Assembly (NCBI GenBank): GCA_947495135.1
Contig: CANLXN010000010.1
Location: 124,001-188,000 of the forward strand
Source of the DNA: an uncultured Flavobacteriaceae bacterium
Lineage (GTDB): Bacteria; Bacteroidota; Bacteroidia; Flavobacteriales; Flavobacteriaceae
Reading direction: 5' to 3'
DNA: 64,000 nucleotides
In this document: positions 26,587-34,497 of the stretch, in pieces
How positions within the stretch are numbered: position 1 is the first letter of the stretch
Layout of the letters: every line of letters starts with the position of its first letter
Made by a program: the position numbers and the translations under genes
The notes under the pieces: model-generated
What the model saw: only the letters and a program-made list of their open reading frames with translations
Databases searched by the model: none
Told to the model about the DNA's origin: nothing

Positions 26587-27180
26587 ATGAAAAAAATTAC
26601 ACTCCTACTGTTATTTGTAATGGCCTACTCTGGCTATGCTCAGGTGGGTATTAACACCACCAAACCTACCACTACATTAGATGTTAATGGTACCATGCGC
26701 CTTCGCGGTGTGAAGTCCTCTTCATACGCAGATGACGTTGAAGCTGTCCGCGTGGTCGGTATCGATGCTGATGGTAATTTGGTTGAGGTAGAGATTGATG
26801 AAAACCTAATCCTAGAAAATAACAGAATCCGCGCAATAGATTCGAAAGTTAGAATGGGAAGTACGTCTGTAATTAATATTGGAACCGTGAACAATCTCGG
26901 TTTAATTATTTTACCAGGAGAACCCAATGACGATAAGAGGCTTATTCGTATTTTATCTTCAGTAGGCAATGTGGACGTCACAGGAATAGTGGCAGGTGAA
27001 GATGGGCAGACCATATGGGTAATGGCCTACGACGGAACAGTTCGATTACGTGGTAGCAATGCTGGCTCTGACCCCGAAAATAGATTTGCTCATACAGGTA
27101 ATGTTACCCTCCAACAATATGAAATGGTTCAGTTATTATACGATGCCACTTTACAAAAATGGTTGGTTATGGGTTACTAA
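26587..27180 (+). CDS. Secreted protein of unknown function with tail-fibre-like N-terminal motif
   Basis: 197-aa exported protein. The ATG at 26587 gives the signal peptide MKKITLLLLFVMAYSGYAQ; the longer upstream frame is not used. After it comes VGINTTKPTTTLDVNGTMRL, the same kind of GIGTTTPxxxLDVxGxxR module as in the 7777-8454 protein. The rest is beta-rich with a small C-terminal domain (NVTLQQYEMVQLLYDATLQK). I do not recognise a named family. It stands alone and is followed by a clear terminator at 27202-27234. Confidence 0.65.
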   Translation: MKKITLLLLFVMAYSGYAQVGINTTKPTTTLDVNGTMRLRGVKSSSYADDVEAVRVVGIDADGNLVEVEIDENLILENNRIRAIDSKVRMGSTSVINIGTVNNLGLIILPGEPNDDKRLIRILSSVGNVDVTGIVAGEDGQTIWVMAYDGTVRLRGSNAGSDPENRFAHTGNVTLQQYEMVQLLYDATLQKWLVMGY

Positions 27181-27201
27181 ATTCAAAAACATAGATATTT
27201 T

Positions 27202-27234
27202 AAAATGCATGATCTTCGGGTCATGCATTTTTTG
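27202..27234 (+). terminator. Intrinsic terminator after the 26587-27180 gene
   Basis: Stem AAAATGCATGA / TCATGCATTTT with loop TCTTCGGG, followed by TTT; strong rho-independent form. Confidence 0.8.
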
Positions 27235-27338
27235 TTTGGTTGATTCTTGGCTCATTCTAAAGAGGGATTACTCTTTGTGTTCACTCAATTAAGTAAACAA
27301 GAAAACCCTGCGCATAAGGAAGAGTTGTGCGCTTATTT

Positions 27339-27515
27339 CTAAGGCTTTATCCAATTCTCTAGGGAGGTCGTCTTGACGGTAAAAACGCTTAACTCAGCCA
27401 AGCTCTTATTCGCTAAAGATGCACTGTTCATAAGAGCGTAAAAAAGCTCATCTGCATCTTCTAAGTAAGTAAGCTCAACCTTATGGTTAAGTAATAGTAT
27501 TGTGCAAATTGTCAA
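27339..27515 (-). CDS. Candidate small protein, 58 aa, TTG start
   Basis: An open frame of 58 codons starts with TTG four nt after the stop of the hybrid kinase gene and reads MTICTILLLNHKVELTYLED, then continues ADELFYALMNSASLANKSLA and ends SLENWIKP. The amino-acid pattern looks like a folded domain piece rather than noise. No ATG is available because a stop precedes the TTG in frame. It could be a real small gene translated by coupling, or the remnant of a longer gene. Not recognised as a known family. Confidence 0.35.
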   Translation of the reverse strand: MTICTILLLNHKVELTYLEDADELFYALMNSASLANKSLAELSVFTVKTTSLENWIKP

Positions 27516-27519
27516 CCTC

Positions 27520-29736
27520 TTAAGATCGCAGGTGTTTTAAGATGGTATCTATAAATACCTTGGGCTTGTAGGGTTTTAATATGAAATCGTTTAACAGATC
27601 CAACGTGTTTTCAATAATAATCTTCTCTTCTTCAACCGCAGTTAGGGCGATTATCGGGATGGAGGTGTCGAAAGAACGGATGGCTTCAGAAGCTTGAAAA
27701 CCATTCATGCCAGGCATGTTGATGTCCATTAGGATCAGGTCTAGGGTTTCTGCTTTAGCAATCTCCACGGCTTTTTCCCCACCTTCAGCAGTTGTTACTG
27801 TCGCGCCTCGCTTTTCTAATGTTTTAGAGGTTACTAAGCGGTTAATTTTATTGTCGTCTACTACTAATATTTTTCTTCCTTCTAGAACGTTTTGAGCATT
27901 TTGGGTGCTTTCAGATTTAAATCCAACTCCTTCAGTAAGCTTATAAGAAAGAATAAAAGATGCTTCAGTTCCTTTGTTAATTTCACTTTCTAGTTTTAGT
28001 TCAGAATTGTGTAGATGAAGAATCTTTTTAACAATGTTTAGTCCTAATCCGGTTCCTTGGTGCTCGTAATTGGAAGAAGTTTGGGAGAACTCTTCAAAAA
28101 CATGGGAGATGGTTTCCTCAGACATACCGAAACCAGTGTCTTTAACCCGAAAACGGATGGTGCATTTTCCGTCGAGATCCTCTAAACGCTCTACACGTAT
28201 TGTGATAGTTCCATTCTCTGTAAACTTAGATGCGTTGCTAATAAGATTCATTAAAACCTGTGACAATTTGATATCGTCTCCGTTTAGGAGCTTAGGAACC
28301 TCTTTATCCACCTCAATTTGGTAAGTGTTAGGTTCGGTTGTATTTAGAAATTTAGAAGACTCTACCACGCTGGCCACTAATTCTCTCACATTAAAATCGG
28401 TTTGCTTTAGTTTGGCTGCGTTGGCCGCTTCCAGCTGTGTTAACTGCAGCACATTGTTTACAAGCGATAATAGGTAATCTGCAGAAAACTTAAGCGAGTT
28501 TAAATTTTCGGCTTGATGGGCGAGCTTTTCATCATCTTGTAAGAGAGAAGAAATACCAATAATTCCATACATGGGTGTTCGAAGCTCATGCGTAATGTTG
28601 GAAAAGAGTTGGTTTTTAGCGCGTACTTGTTTTTCACTCAGTTCTTTGGCTTCTAAGTATTGTTTGTTCTTTTTAACTAAATTTTTGAGTAGTTTCTTTC
28701 TTTTTAAATACGAAATAAAGAGTATAACAGCAGAAAGCAGCAGAATTGCGGATGCAATTTTGATCCAGAGGTATGTAGTCTCTCGCTTGGTTTTTTGTTG
28801 GTTAACTTCGTTTTGAAGATTAGCAGCTAACAGTTCTTGTTTGTATTGATCTAGTTTAAATTTAGCAGTGGTAGTTTCAATGATCTGCATTTTATCTGCA
28901 CGATATTTTTCACTTTTATAGGTGTCTGCTTTTTTGAGTAATTCTATAGCCGCTTCCAGATTGCCGCGTTCTATTTCCACTTCAGCATATACTTCACTTG
29001 TTTCAATAAGGGCATCCATGTAGCTAGCGCTTTCTGCTAACCTCATGCTTTCTTTGAGGTATTTGGCGGCCTCTTCTGGATCTTTTTTAAGTTTGTAAAG
29101 CCTTCCCGTAACCAGGTTAGCCACCGCATGATAGGCTTCGGCGTTGAGCTTAGTGACGTAGCTGTTGGTCTTGTTTACGAAGTAGGTGGCGTCATCAATT
29201 CTTTCGGCATCAAGACTCAACTCCGATAAATTATAGTTAAGAATAAAAAGGTGAGTGGTGTCTTTGAGTTTTTCGGCTAGAGGTAGAGCAGACTTATACT
29301 GTTTTACAGCCTCTTCTGGTTTTTCTTCTAGAAGATATAAATTACCCAAATCGATTCTTGCCGTAGTTATGTTTCGGGTGGTGTCGTTTAGTTTTTCGGC
29401 CTCTGTAATTGCCTCTAGAAAGATTTTTTTGGCTTGAAGGGTATCCTCAATTTTAAGAAAAGCATTTCCCATAAGACTATACAGACGGAAAACCGACTGA
29501 TATTCTTTGATTTGCTTAGCCAAATCCAACGTTTCTTGCCCCACTTCTATGGTGCGATCAAAATTGTTTTTGTAGAATTGTTTTCGGGTAAATCGAACTA
29601 AGGTGTCTACTCTTTCGGCCAGTTCTATTTGTTGAGGGCTTTGAACAGAATCCGTCGCCACTTCACCACCATCTTGGGCAAAGCAGACAATTGTGCTCAT
29701 AAAGCACCAAAAGAATAAGTTAGCTAGTCGATTCAA
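27520..29736 (-). CDS. Hybrid TPR sensor histidine kinase with C-terminal receiver
   Basis: 738-aa kinase. A signal peptide (ends CFAQ) and about six TPR units in the periplasm (residues ~45-290) are followed by a transmembrane helix near 325-345 (IKIASAILLLSAVILFISYL). Then come a coiled coil and HisKA with H383 (FSNITHELRTPMYGI), a HATPase domain with NLISNASKF and GTGLGLNIVKKIL, and a receiver domain with VVDDNKINR and phospho-acceptor D671 (LILMDINMPGMNG). The output must be a separate phosphotransfer or regulator protein, as no DNA-binding domain is attached. It is an orphan in this window. Confidence 0.93.
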   Translation of the reverse strand: MNRLANLFFWCFMSTIVCFAQDGGEVATDSVQSPQQIELAERVDTLVRFTRKQFYKNNFDRTIEVGQETLDLAKQIKEYQSVFRLYSLMGNAFLKIEDTLQAKKIFLEAITEAEKLNDTTRNITTARIDLGNLYLLEEKPEEAVKQYKSALPLAEKLKDTTHLFILNYNLSELSLDAERIDDATYFVNKTNSYVTKLNAEAYHAVANLVTGRLYKLKKDPEEAAKYLKESMRLAESASYMDALIETSEVYAEVEIERGNLEAAIELLKKADTYKSEKYRADKMQIIETTTAKFKLDQYKQELLAANLQNEVNQQKTKRETTYLWIKIASAILLLSAVILFISYLKRKKLLKNLVKKNKQYLEAKELSEKQVRAKNQLFSNITHELRTPMYGIIGISSLLQDDEKLAHQAENLNSLKFSADYLLSLVNNVLQLTQLEAANAAKLKQTDFNVRELVASVVESSKFLNTTEPNTYQIEVDKEVPKLLNGDDIKLSQVLMNLISNASKFTENGTITIRVERLEDLDGKCTIRFRVKDTGFGMSEETISHVFEEFSQTSSNYEHQGTGLGLNIVKKILHLHNSELKLESEINKGTEASFILSYKLTEGVGFKSESTQNAQNVLEGRKILVVDDNKINRLVTSKTLEKRGATVTTAEGGEKAVEIAKAETLDLILMDINMPGMNGFQASEAIRSFDTSIPIIALTAVEEEKIIIENTLDLLNDFILKPYKPKVFIDTILKHLRS

Positions 29737-29831
29737 TACACAAATTTGGGGGCATAAAGATATCTTTTTTTATGTTAAATCCAAATAATTGAAGGGATTA
29801 GCCATCTTATATTCAGAATTCAAAACGCCAT

Positions 29832-30503
29832 TTAATTAAACTTTTGATAAGAGAAACGAGTTTTTTTAAAGAGTCCATAAGTGAAGTTAAGTCCGATCCC
29901 AAAAGAAAAGGTAACCAACCAGGCGCCCATGTGTTGAGTTGGATGAAAAATAATATGGAAAATATTCTGCATTAAGCCAGACGGATTTTGTAGAATATCC
30001 CAAGAATTCCAGCGTAGAAACCTTCCTAGATAAATCCCAAAACCACATAAAAATGGAATGACTAACATCATCACTTTCGTTCTTTTTTCAGTAGAAAACC
30101 GTCGAAGAAAGATCTCCATGTCTGTTAAAGATACCAGGTAAAAAAGGAGTCCGCTTAAGGCACAGCTCGAGATAAGCAAGAAATCTAACACTACCATGTT
30201 CGCTTTTAGATGTTGTAAATGAATAAAATCTGTAATGATATAAGGAGCATTGGGTAGAAACAATAGCCAAAGAAAGAAACAGATAGCAAAAGGCCATTTT
30301 TTGAGGTGTTCTTTACTGGAAAGATAAAAGGTGATAAAAAATGGTATGGCCGCTAGAAATAGATTCCATACCAAGAATAAAAGAAAGAATGAATGTGTCA
30401 GTTTTAACCGAATCATAAGCAGAAAAAGACTGAGTCCGGTAATAGATACCACCAAAAAGACGGTTCGAAAGCGATTGAAGAGAAATGATTTAAGAGTTTC
30501 CAT
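29832..30503 (-). CDS. DUF1361 membrane protein
   Basis: 223-aa integral membrane protein with about six to seven helices. I chose ATG 30503 (METLKSFLFNRFRTVFLV) because the longer frame lies inside the preceding gene. The signature FFLWLLFLPNAPYIITDFIHL (in two parts, around residues 75-95) is typical of DUF1361. The function is unknown. Its start overlaps the end of the DUF2809 gene by 14 nt, so the two are coupled. Confidence 0.85.
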   Translation of the reverse strand: METLKSFLFNRFRTVFLVVSITGLSLFLLMIRLKLTHSFFLLFLVWNLFLAAIPFFITFYLSSKEHLKKWPFAICFFLWLLFLPNAPYIITDFIHLQHLKANMVVLDFLLISSCALSGLLFYLVSLTDMEIFLRRFSTEKRTKVMMLVIPFLCGFGIYLGRFLRWNSWDILQNPSGLMQNIFHIIFHPTQHMGAWLVTFSFGIGLNFTYGLFKKTRFSYQKFN

Positions 30504-30852
30504 GTATGTGTTGTTTTTCAATGTATAAAACGGGTAAGATTCCAAACCAATAAGCGACCAAATCCCAGCCGTCAAAGGTGTTGCCTAAAATAATTTGTAA
30601 AACTTTATTGTTGATGTTTAATCGTTCAGAAATAGAAAAAAGCTGTAAGAATTCTATAGAAAAAGCAAGCGCTAAAACCATGATTAGCACTTTTTTCCCG
30701 GGAATTTTAGTCACTGCCCGGCAAAGGACGTACAGCAATGGAATTACGAGCACATCTCCCACAAAGCCTCTAATAAAGCGATGAAAATGGAAAACGGCAA
30801 TCGCAATTTCTGTAATAAGAAGGAGCGTGAATAGGGTGAAGTATCTTTTCAT
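30490..30852 (-). CDS. DUF2809 membrane protein
   Basis: 120-aa protein with four predicted helices. The segments FIRGFVGDVLVIPLLYVL and FSIEFLQLFSISERLN, plus GNTFDGWDLVAYWFGI, are typical of DUF2809 (VanZ-like small membrane proteins). It overlaps the following DUF1361 gene. Function unknown. Confidence 0.85.
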   Translation of the reverse strand: MKRYFTLFTLLLITEIAIAVFHFHRFIRGFVGDVLVIPLLYVLCRAVTKIPGKKVLIMVLALAFSIEFLQLFSISERLNINNKVLQIILGNTFDGWDLVAYWFGILPVLYIEKQHIHGNS

Positions 30853-30891
30853 TTTTTAAGAAGTGAGACATTATACATTAGACGTGATAGT

Positions 30892-30924
30892 AAAAAGTCC
30901 TCCCCAATTCTGGGGAGGACTTTT
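30892..30924 (-). terminator. Intrinsic terminator after creD
   Basis: Stem AAAAGTCCTCCCC / GGGGAGGACTTTT with a 6-nt loop, directly after the creD stop in the minus direction; A/T runs make it bidirectional. Confidence 0.85.
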
Positions 30925-30929
30925 GAAAC

Positions 30930-32282
30930 CTAATCATTGCCCCAATCAATTTTTCTAGATGCAAACATTACAATCGCTAGTATGGCGAACAAGCCTAAAC
31001 TTCCTACTAAAAGTGCATAGTTTTCAAGCTGAATAATTACATAGATAAAACCATAAAGGGAAGCTAACGAAGCAAAGATGAGTAACGGGAACTTAATGCC
31101 CTTTAGAATAACCTTTGAGTAAATGGTAATAAGACCAAGAACTGCCCCTGAAGCCGCTGCATATCCTTTTAAAAAAGAACTGTGTTCGGTTATGGAGATG
31201 AGAAGTGTATAAAACATTACCAATGCCAATCCTATCATGACGTATTGAAATGGGTGGATATAGATTTTACTTGCAATTTGAATAAGTAAGAAAACCAATA
31301 AGGTGAGTCCTATTACCAAGAACCCATATTTAGCGGTGCGCTCACTCTTTTGATATTCATCAACTGGAATAATGAGTTTGGTTCCAAATGCGAATTCGTT
31401 AAGGCTTGGCAACTGGTTGTAGAACTTTTGTTCAAACTGTCTGTTAATTTGAAGTACTTTCCAAGCTGCTTTAAATCCGTCTTTGTTGGCTACTCTCGAG
31501 CCGTCTTCTGGGATATACTTGCCCATGTAATTTGGAGACTTCCAATCCGATTCCATTTTCGCCGTGGTTTCTTTTCCAATAGGTATAAATTGAAGACTTT
31601 CGCTACCATTTACTTTTAAATTAAATGAAAAGGGAAGTGGTGCATTGTTTTCTTCGGAAATATTCTCAGCTGGTTTACTCTCCACAGTGGTCATGTAATT
31701 TTGTGAATAACGTGGGGACATGGCCAATGTTTGTTCACCTAATTTGACTTCCAGGGTGTTTCGGATTCCTTTAAGATTAGATGTTTTGATTAGAACCGAT
31801 ATTTTATCCCAAAGAATATCCTTTGGGTCGATATCGGCATCGGTAAAGTCGATAGGAGGGAAGTGGCCATCAATTTCCATATCGGCCGTGTAAACAATCG
31901 ACTCGTAGATCCCAATTTTAAGAGGCTTTTCTTTCGTTTTGACCATAGAATTAATATTTAGGTCGTCTGGAAATAGATAAGCCTCTTTGATAATGGTTTC
32001 GGTCACTGTTTGGTACGATTTAGTTTTTTCAATAAAAATGCGCTCCTCCTTATAGGTTTTATAAGGCACTTTTAGAATAGGTCCAGACAGCACTACTTCA
32101 TTACCCCATTTATTATTAATTTCGTTCACTACTTCTACTTGTCTTAGAGCGCGTTCCTGAATAAGGCTTTTTACAAATTCTAGTGGGATGAGAAGAATAA
32201 CGAGTAAAAATCCTACTACAAGCATTCGTGCAGTAATCGATTCTTTGAGCCAGCTTGAAAATTTTGCTTTTTTAGGTTCCAT
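30930..32282 (-). CDS. creD: CreD family inner-membrane protein
   Basis: 450-aa membrane protein. An N-terminal anchor helix (MLVVGFLLVILLIPLEFV) is followed by a large periplasmic domain (residues ~50-310, with YLFPDDLNINSMVKTKEKPL and GIYESIVYTADMEIDGHF). A five-helix C-terminal bundle contains PFQYVMIGLALVMFYTLLIS, the hallmark of CreD. CreD is linked to envelope stress and beta-lactam responses in other bacteria. In Bacteroidota it is commonly found beside a small winged-helix regulator, as here. It is the last gene of the 33143-to-30930 run. Confidence 0.92.
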   Translation of the reverse strand: MEPKKAKFSSWLKESITARMLVVGFLLVILLIPLEFVKSLIQERALRQVEVVNEINNKWGNEVVLSGPILKVPYKTYKEERIFIEKTKSYQTVTETIIKEAYLFPDDLNINSMVKTKEKPLKIGIYESIVYTADMEIDGHFPPIDFTDADIDPKDILWDKISVLIKTSNLKGIRNTLEVKLGEQTLAMSPRYSQNYMTTVESKPAENISEENNAPLPFSFNLKVNGSESLQFIPIGKETTAKMESDWKSPNYMGKYIPEDGSRVANKDGFKAAWKVLQINRQFEQKFYNQLPSLNEFAFGTKLIIPVDEYQKSERTAKYGFLVIGLTLLVFLLIQIASKIYIHPFQYVMIGLALVMFYTLLISITEHSSFLKGYAAASGAVLGLITIYSKVILKGIKFPLLIFASLASLYGFIYVIIQLENYALLVGSLGLFAILAIVMFASRKIDWGND

Positions 32283-32325
32283 AATAGTTGTTTTTATAAG
32301 TGTTAATGATGATTATTTGAAGTGG

Positions 32326-32613
32326 CTAAAAGCCGATTTTTTCGATAATTAAATAGGCGTACCCAATGGCAATTGGTAAATTGATTAGAAGGATACACAT
32401 TACATAGAAAGATTCGAGGTGGTCTGTTCTAAGCAAGTCAATAAATGCTATGAGAAACATCACGGTATTTACTAGAAATGCTACTACTATGAACATAAGA
32501 CCCAACCCAGTAATACCTATTCCTTCCCCAAAAATGAATTGAACAATAAAGAGAATAGTTCCAATAAGGAAAGTGACTAGGGCGAGTATTTTAGCTGTTT
32601 TTAAAGAGATCAT
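32326..32613 (-). CDS. Small three-helix membrane protein
   Basis: 95-aa protein with three hydrophobic helices (about residues 8-28, 34-60 and 70-90). I do not recognise a family. Its start overlaps the Coq4-like gene end by 4 nt, and creD follows after 43 nt, so it belongs to the same operon. Confidence 0.65.
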   Translation of the reverse strand: MISLKTAKILALVTFLIGTILFIVQFIFGEGIGITGLGLMFIVVAFLVNTVMFLIAFIDLLRTDHLESFYVMCILLINLPIAIGYAYLIIEKIGF

Positions 32614-33143
32614 ACCGTGGCTGTTTTTAAAGATGGTTGTGCGTTTATTTTATGCTGAAATTTTCGAATCTCGTTCAACGTTGTTTCAGAAAACAAGGCA
32701 TCGTGAAAAAGCTGAAAGTCTAACTGAAGTACTTTTTGATAGTCGAAGTGATGAAACGAAATGGTCTTTTTTCCGAAGTAATAAGATTGGAGGTAATACT
32801 TCCAATATTCTGGTAGAATAAGTGTTCCTATAATTAGTACGCCAAATAAATAAGGAGTGCGTTTGCCATTTCCAAAACAGGTGTACTGCAGGGCGATTTC
32901 ATCTTCAACAGATGTGCTAAAACCAGTAAGTAGGTGGTACGCATCATGGCGCTCCACTTTAGGGATTAATTGGAACCCGCGAATGTCGAGAAACTGACCC
33001 AGACGATACCCGAACGTATGGGAGGGCATTTCCAAAAGTTCTTTTGTGGTAATTCCCCAAGCTTTTTTTCTCTTGAATTTGCAATAGACTAGCATGGTCT
33101 TTTCAAAGAGCCAGTGAATAATATGTTTTCTATTAAGTATCAT
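32610..33143 (-). CDS. Coq4-like protein
   Basis: 177-aa protein. The segment RHDAYHLLTGFSTSVEDEIA (residues ~64-83) carries the HDxxH...G...E pattern of Coq4, in which these residues bind metal in ubiquinone biosynthesis complexes. The rest is short and mostly helical. Bacteroidota use menaquinone and lack ubiquinone synthesis, so another substrate is likely. The gene starts 4 nt downstream of a 19-bp palindromic operator (33148-33166) and leads an operon with a small membrane protein and creD. Confidence 0.7.
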   Translation of the reverse strand: MILNRKHIIHWLFEKTMLVYCKFKRKKAWGITTKELLEMPSHTFGYRLGQFLDIRGFQLIPKVERHDAYHLLTGFSTSVEDEIALQYTCFGNGKRTPYLFGVLIIGTLILPEYWKYYLQSYYFGKKTISFHHFDYQKVLQLDFQLFHDALFSETTLNEIRKFQHKINAQPSLKTATV

Positions 33144-33147
33144 AAAG

Positions 33148-33166
33148 TACTTTGTATTTCAAAGTA
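33148..33166. promoter_or_regulatory. Palindromic operator, site 1
   Basis: TACTTTGTATTTCAAAGTA: 7-bp perfect arms around a 5-bp spacer, 4 bp before the Coq4-like ATG. It is the exact reverse complement of site 2 at 34133-34151. Probably the target of the winged-helix regulator at 33224-33514. Confidence 0.75.
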
Positions 33167-33223
33167 AATAATTAAAAAAAAGCGACTATCGCCGTGTGTG
33201 GTAGTCCAGTGGACGCACCGATT

Positions 33224-33514
33224 TTATTTTCGTAATAATTTTTCCAATGCGGTAATATGTTTTCTAAATTCTGCTTTTCCCAATTTGGTTGCACTGTATC
33301 TCGTATTTGGTTTCCGACCTATAAACTGCTTTTCAACCAAAATATATTCTTCTTTTTCCAAGGCTTTTAAGTGGCTGGCCAGATTGCCGTCTGTTACCCC
33401 CAGCAGCTCTTTCAAGCGATTGAAATCGGCATCATCATTCACAGCGAGAATAGACATGATGCCCAGTCGTATTCGGTGATCGAATATTTTATTTATGTTA
33501 TCAATAATTCCCAT
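33224..33514 (-). CDS. Winged-helix transcriptional regulator
   Basis: 96-aa DNA-binding protein with a single winged helix (HTH_34/MarR-like small type): IRLGIMSILAVNDDADFNRL, then the recognition part GVTDGNLASHLKALEKEEYI and the wing GRKPNTRYSATKLGKAEF. ATG 33514 was chosen because longer versions overlap the membrane-protein gene in another frame. It starts 2 nt after that gene. Twin palindromes upstream of its own operon and of the Coq4-like/creD operon indicate control of both. Confidence 0.9.
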   Translation of the reverse strand: MGIIDNINKIFDHRIRLGIMSILAVNDDADFNRLKELLGVTDGNLASHLKALEKEEYILVEKQFIGRKPNTRYSATKLGKAEFRKHITALEKLLRK

Positions 33515-33516
33515 GT

Positions 33517-34125
33517 TTAAGCCTTTTTCTCCTGTATCATCATGATACTTCCATAGATAATGTGCATCACACCGAACCCGAGGATCCATAGCCAGAATCC
33601 GTATCCTGGAAGTATTGCACAAATCAATCCTAAAGCGATTTCAATAAACCCAAGGTATTTTATGTTTCCTACAGTGTATTTTGATGCATTCACTAGAGCA
33701 AGGCCGTAAAAAATTAACATGAGTGCCCCAGTTTGTCCATATTTTTGTTGATTCAGGATAATTAAAATATACAGGCCGCCAGCAATTAAGGGGACTAGAA
33801 AATTAAAAAGAAGCCTTTTGGTGGATGCATCCCAAACTTTCACACCATCTTTTTTGGCTTTACGTGTTGTGAGTAAGACCGCCGTAACTACACTAAAAAA
33901 GGCGATAAGAAATAAATCGAGCATGATCAGTCTAAATACCGTGCCGTCTAATATAAGGACACTTCTTCCAGAGTTTGCAACCAGCCAGTAGGCCACCGCA
34001 CCACCAATGAGGGCGTATAGTCCGGCAAAAATCCCAGAGAGACCGCTTAATGAAATAAAACGGGAAGAACGATGCATCAAATCCTTGATCTCGCTAATGT
34101 CTTTTAAATAATCCTGTTCACTCAT
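33517..34125 (-). CDS. Membrane protein of unknown function
   Basis: 202-aa protein with a short cytoplasmic N-terminus (MSEQDYLKDISEIKDLMHRS) and five to six helices. Proteins of this form are often found beside small winged-helix regulators and creD in Flavobacteriia; the name is not settled. It leads the operon with the regulator and begins 7 nt from the operator at 34133-34151. Confidence 0.75.
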   Translation of the reverse strand: MSEQDYLKDISEIKDLMHRSSRFISLSGLSGIFAGLYALIGGAVAYWLVANSGRSVLILDGTVFRLIMLDLFLIAFFSVVTAVLLTTRKAKKDGVKVWDASTKRLLFNFLVPLIAGGLYILIILNQQKYGQTGALMLIFYGLALVNASKYTVGNIKYLGFIEIALGLICAILPGYGFWLWILGFGVMHIIYGSIMMIQEKKA

Positions 34126-34132
34126 ATTAAAG

Positions 34133-34151
34133 TACTTTGAAATACAAAGTA
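34133..34151. promoter_or_regulatory. Palindromic operator, site 2
   Basis: TACTTTGAAATACAAAGTA, the reverse complement of site 1, centred about 17 bp upstream of the 34125 ATG. The position suggests it blocks RNA polymerase or early elongation, and that the regulator controls its own expression. Confidence 0.75.
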
Positions 34152-34285
34152 AGCGTAATTATTTGAATTATTTTGAAATTTTAGATATTATTTAACAGGA
34201 GCCATATGAAGTTGAAATGGAAGTGGGGTAGAATGGAGATAGAATCCTCCTTTGGGCCTGTCTATTGAGGGGCTAACATCTAAAT

Positions 34286-34320
34286 AGGAAAAACCCCTTT
34301 TTCAAATACAGGAAAAACCC
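34286..34320 (+). promoter_or_regulatory. Two direct repeats AGGAAAAACCC upstream of a candidate sRNA
   Basis: AGGAAAAACCC occurs at 34286-34296 and 34310-34320, 24 bp start to start. LytTR regulators typically bind direct repeats about 21-23 bp apart, so this could be such a site; which regulator is unknown. A promoter-like TTG (34323-34325)-N20-CATCTTTG (34346-34353) follows. Confidence 0.4.
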
Positions 34321-34357
34321 TCTTGCCTCGCATATATAAATGTTTCATCTTTGGAAT

Positions 34358-34488
34358 ATCTTAAGGTAATCGACTAATTAACCGTAAGATGATAAATAAG
34401 TATTAATACGTTGTTATATTAATTGGGGAGTTAATAGACGTAATTAATTGGTAAATTTAAGGCTGCTCTTTTTAAGGGCAGCCTTTTT
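34358..34488 (+). ncRNA. Candidate small RNA with intrinsic terminator
   Basis: Downstream of the promoter-like element at 34323-34353 the sequence is AT-rich and structured (repeated ATTAATT / AATTAAT segments, GTAATTAATTGGTAAATT). It ends with a stem GGCTGC / GCAGCC and a T-run at 34462-34488. No + strand gene follows; the next gene is on the minus strand. A 5-codon frame (ATG at 34389) is the only short reading frame noticed. The 346-nt gap 34152-34497 otherwise holds the direct repeats. Confidence 0.4.
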
Positions 34489-34497
34489 CATTGTTTC

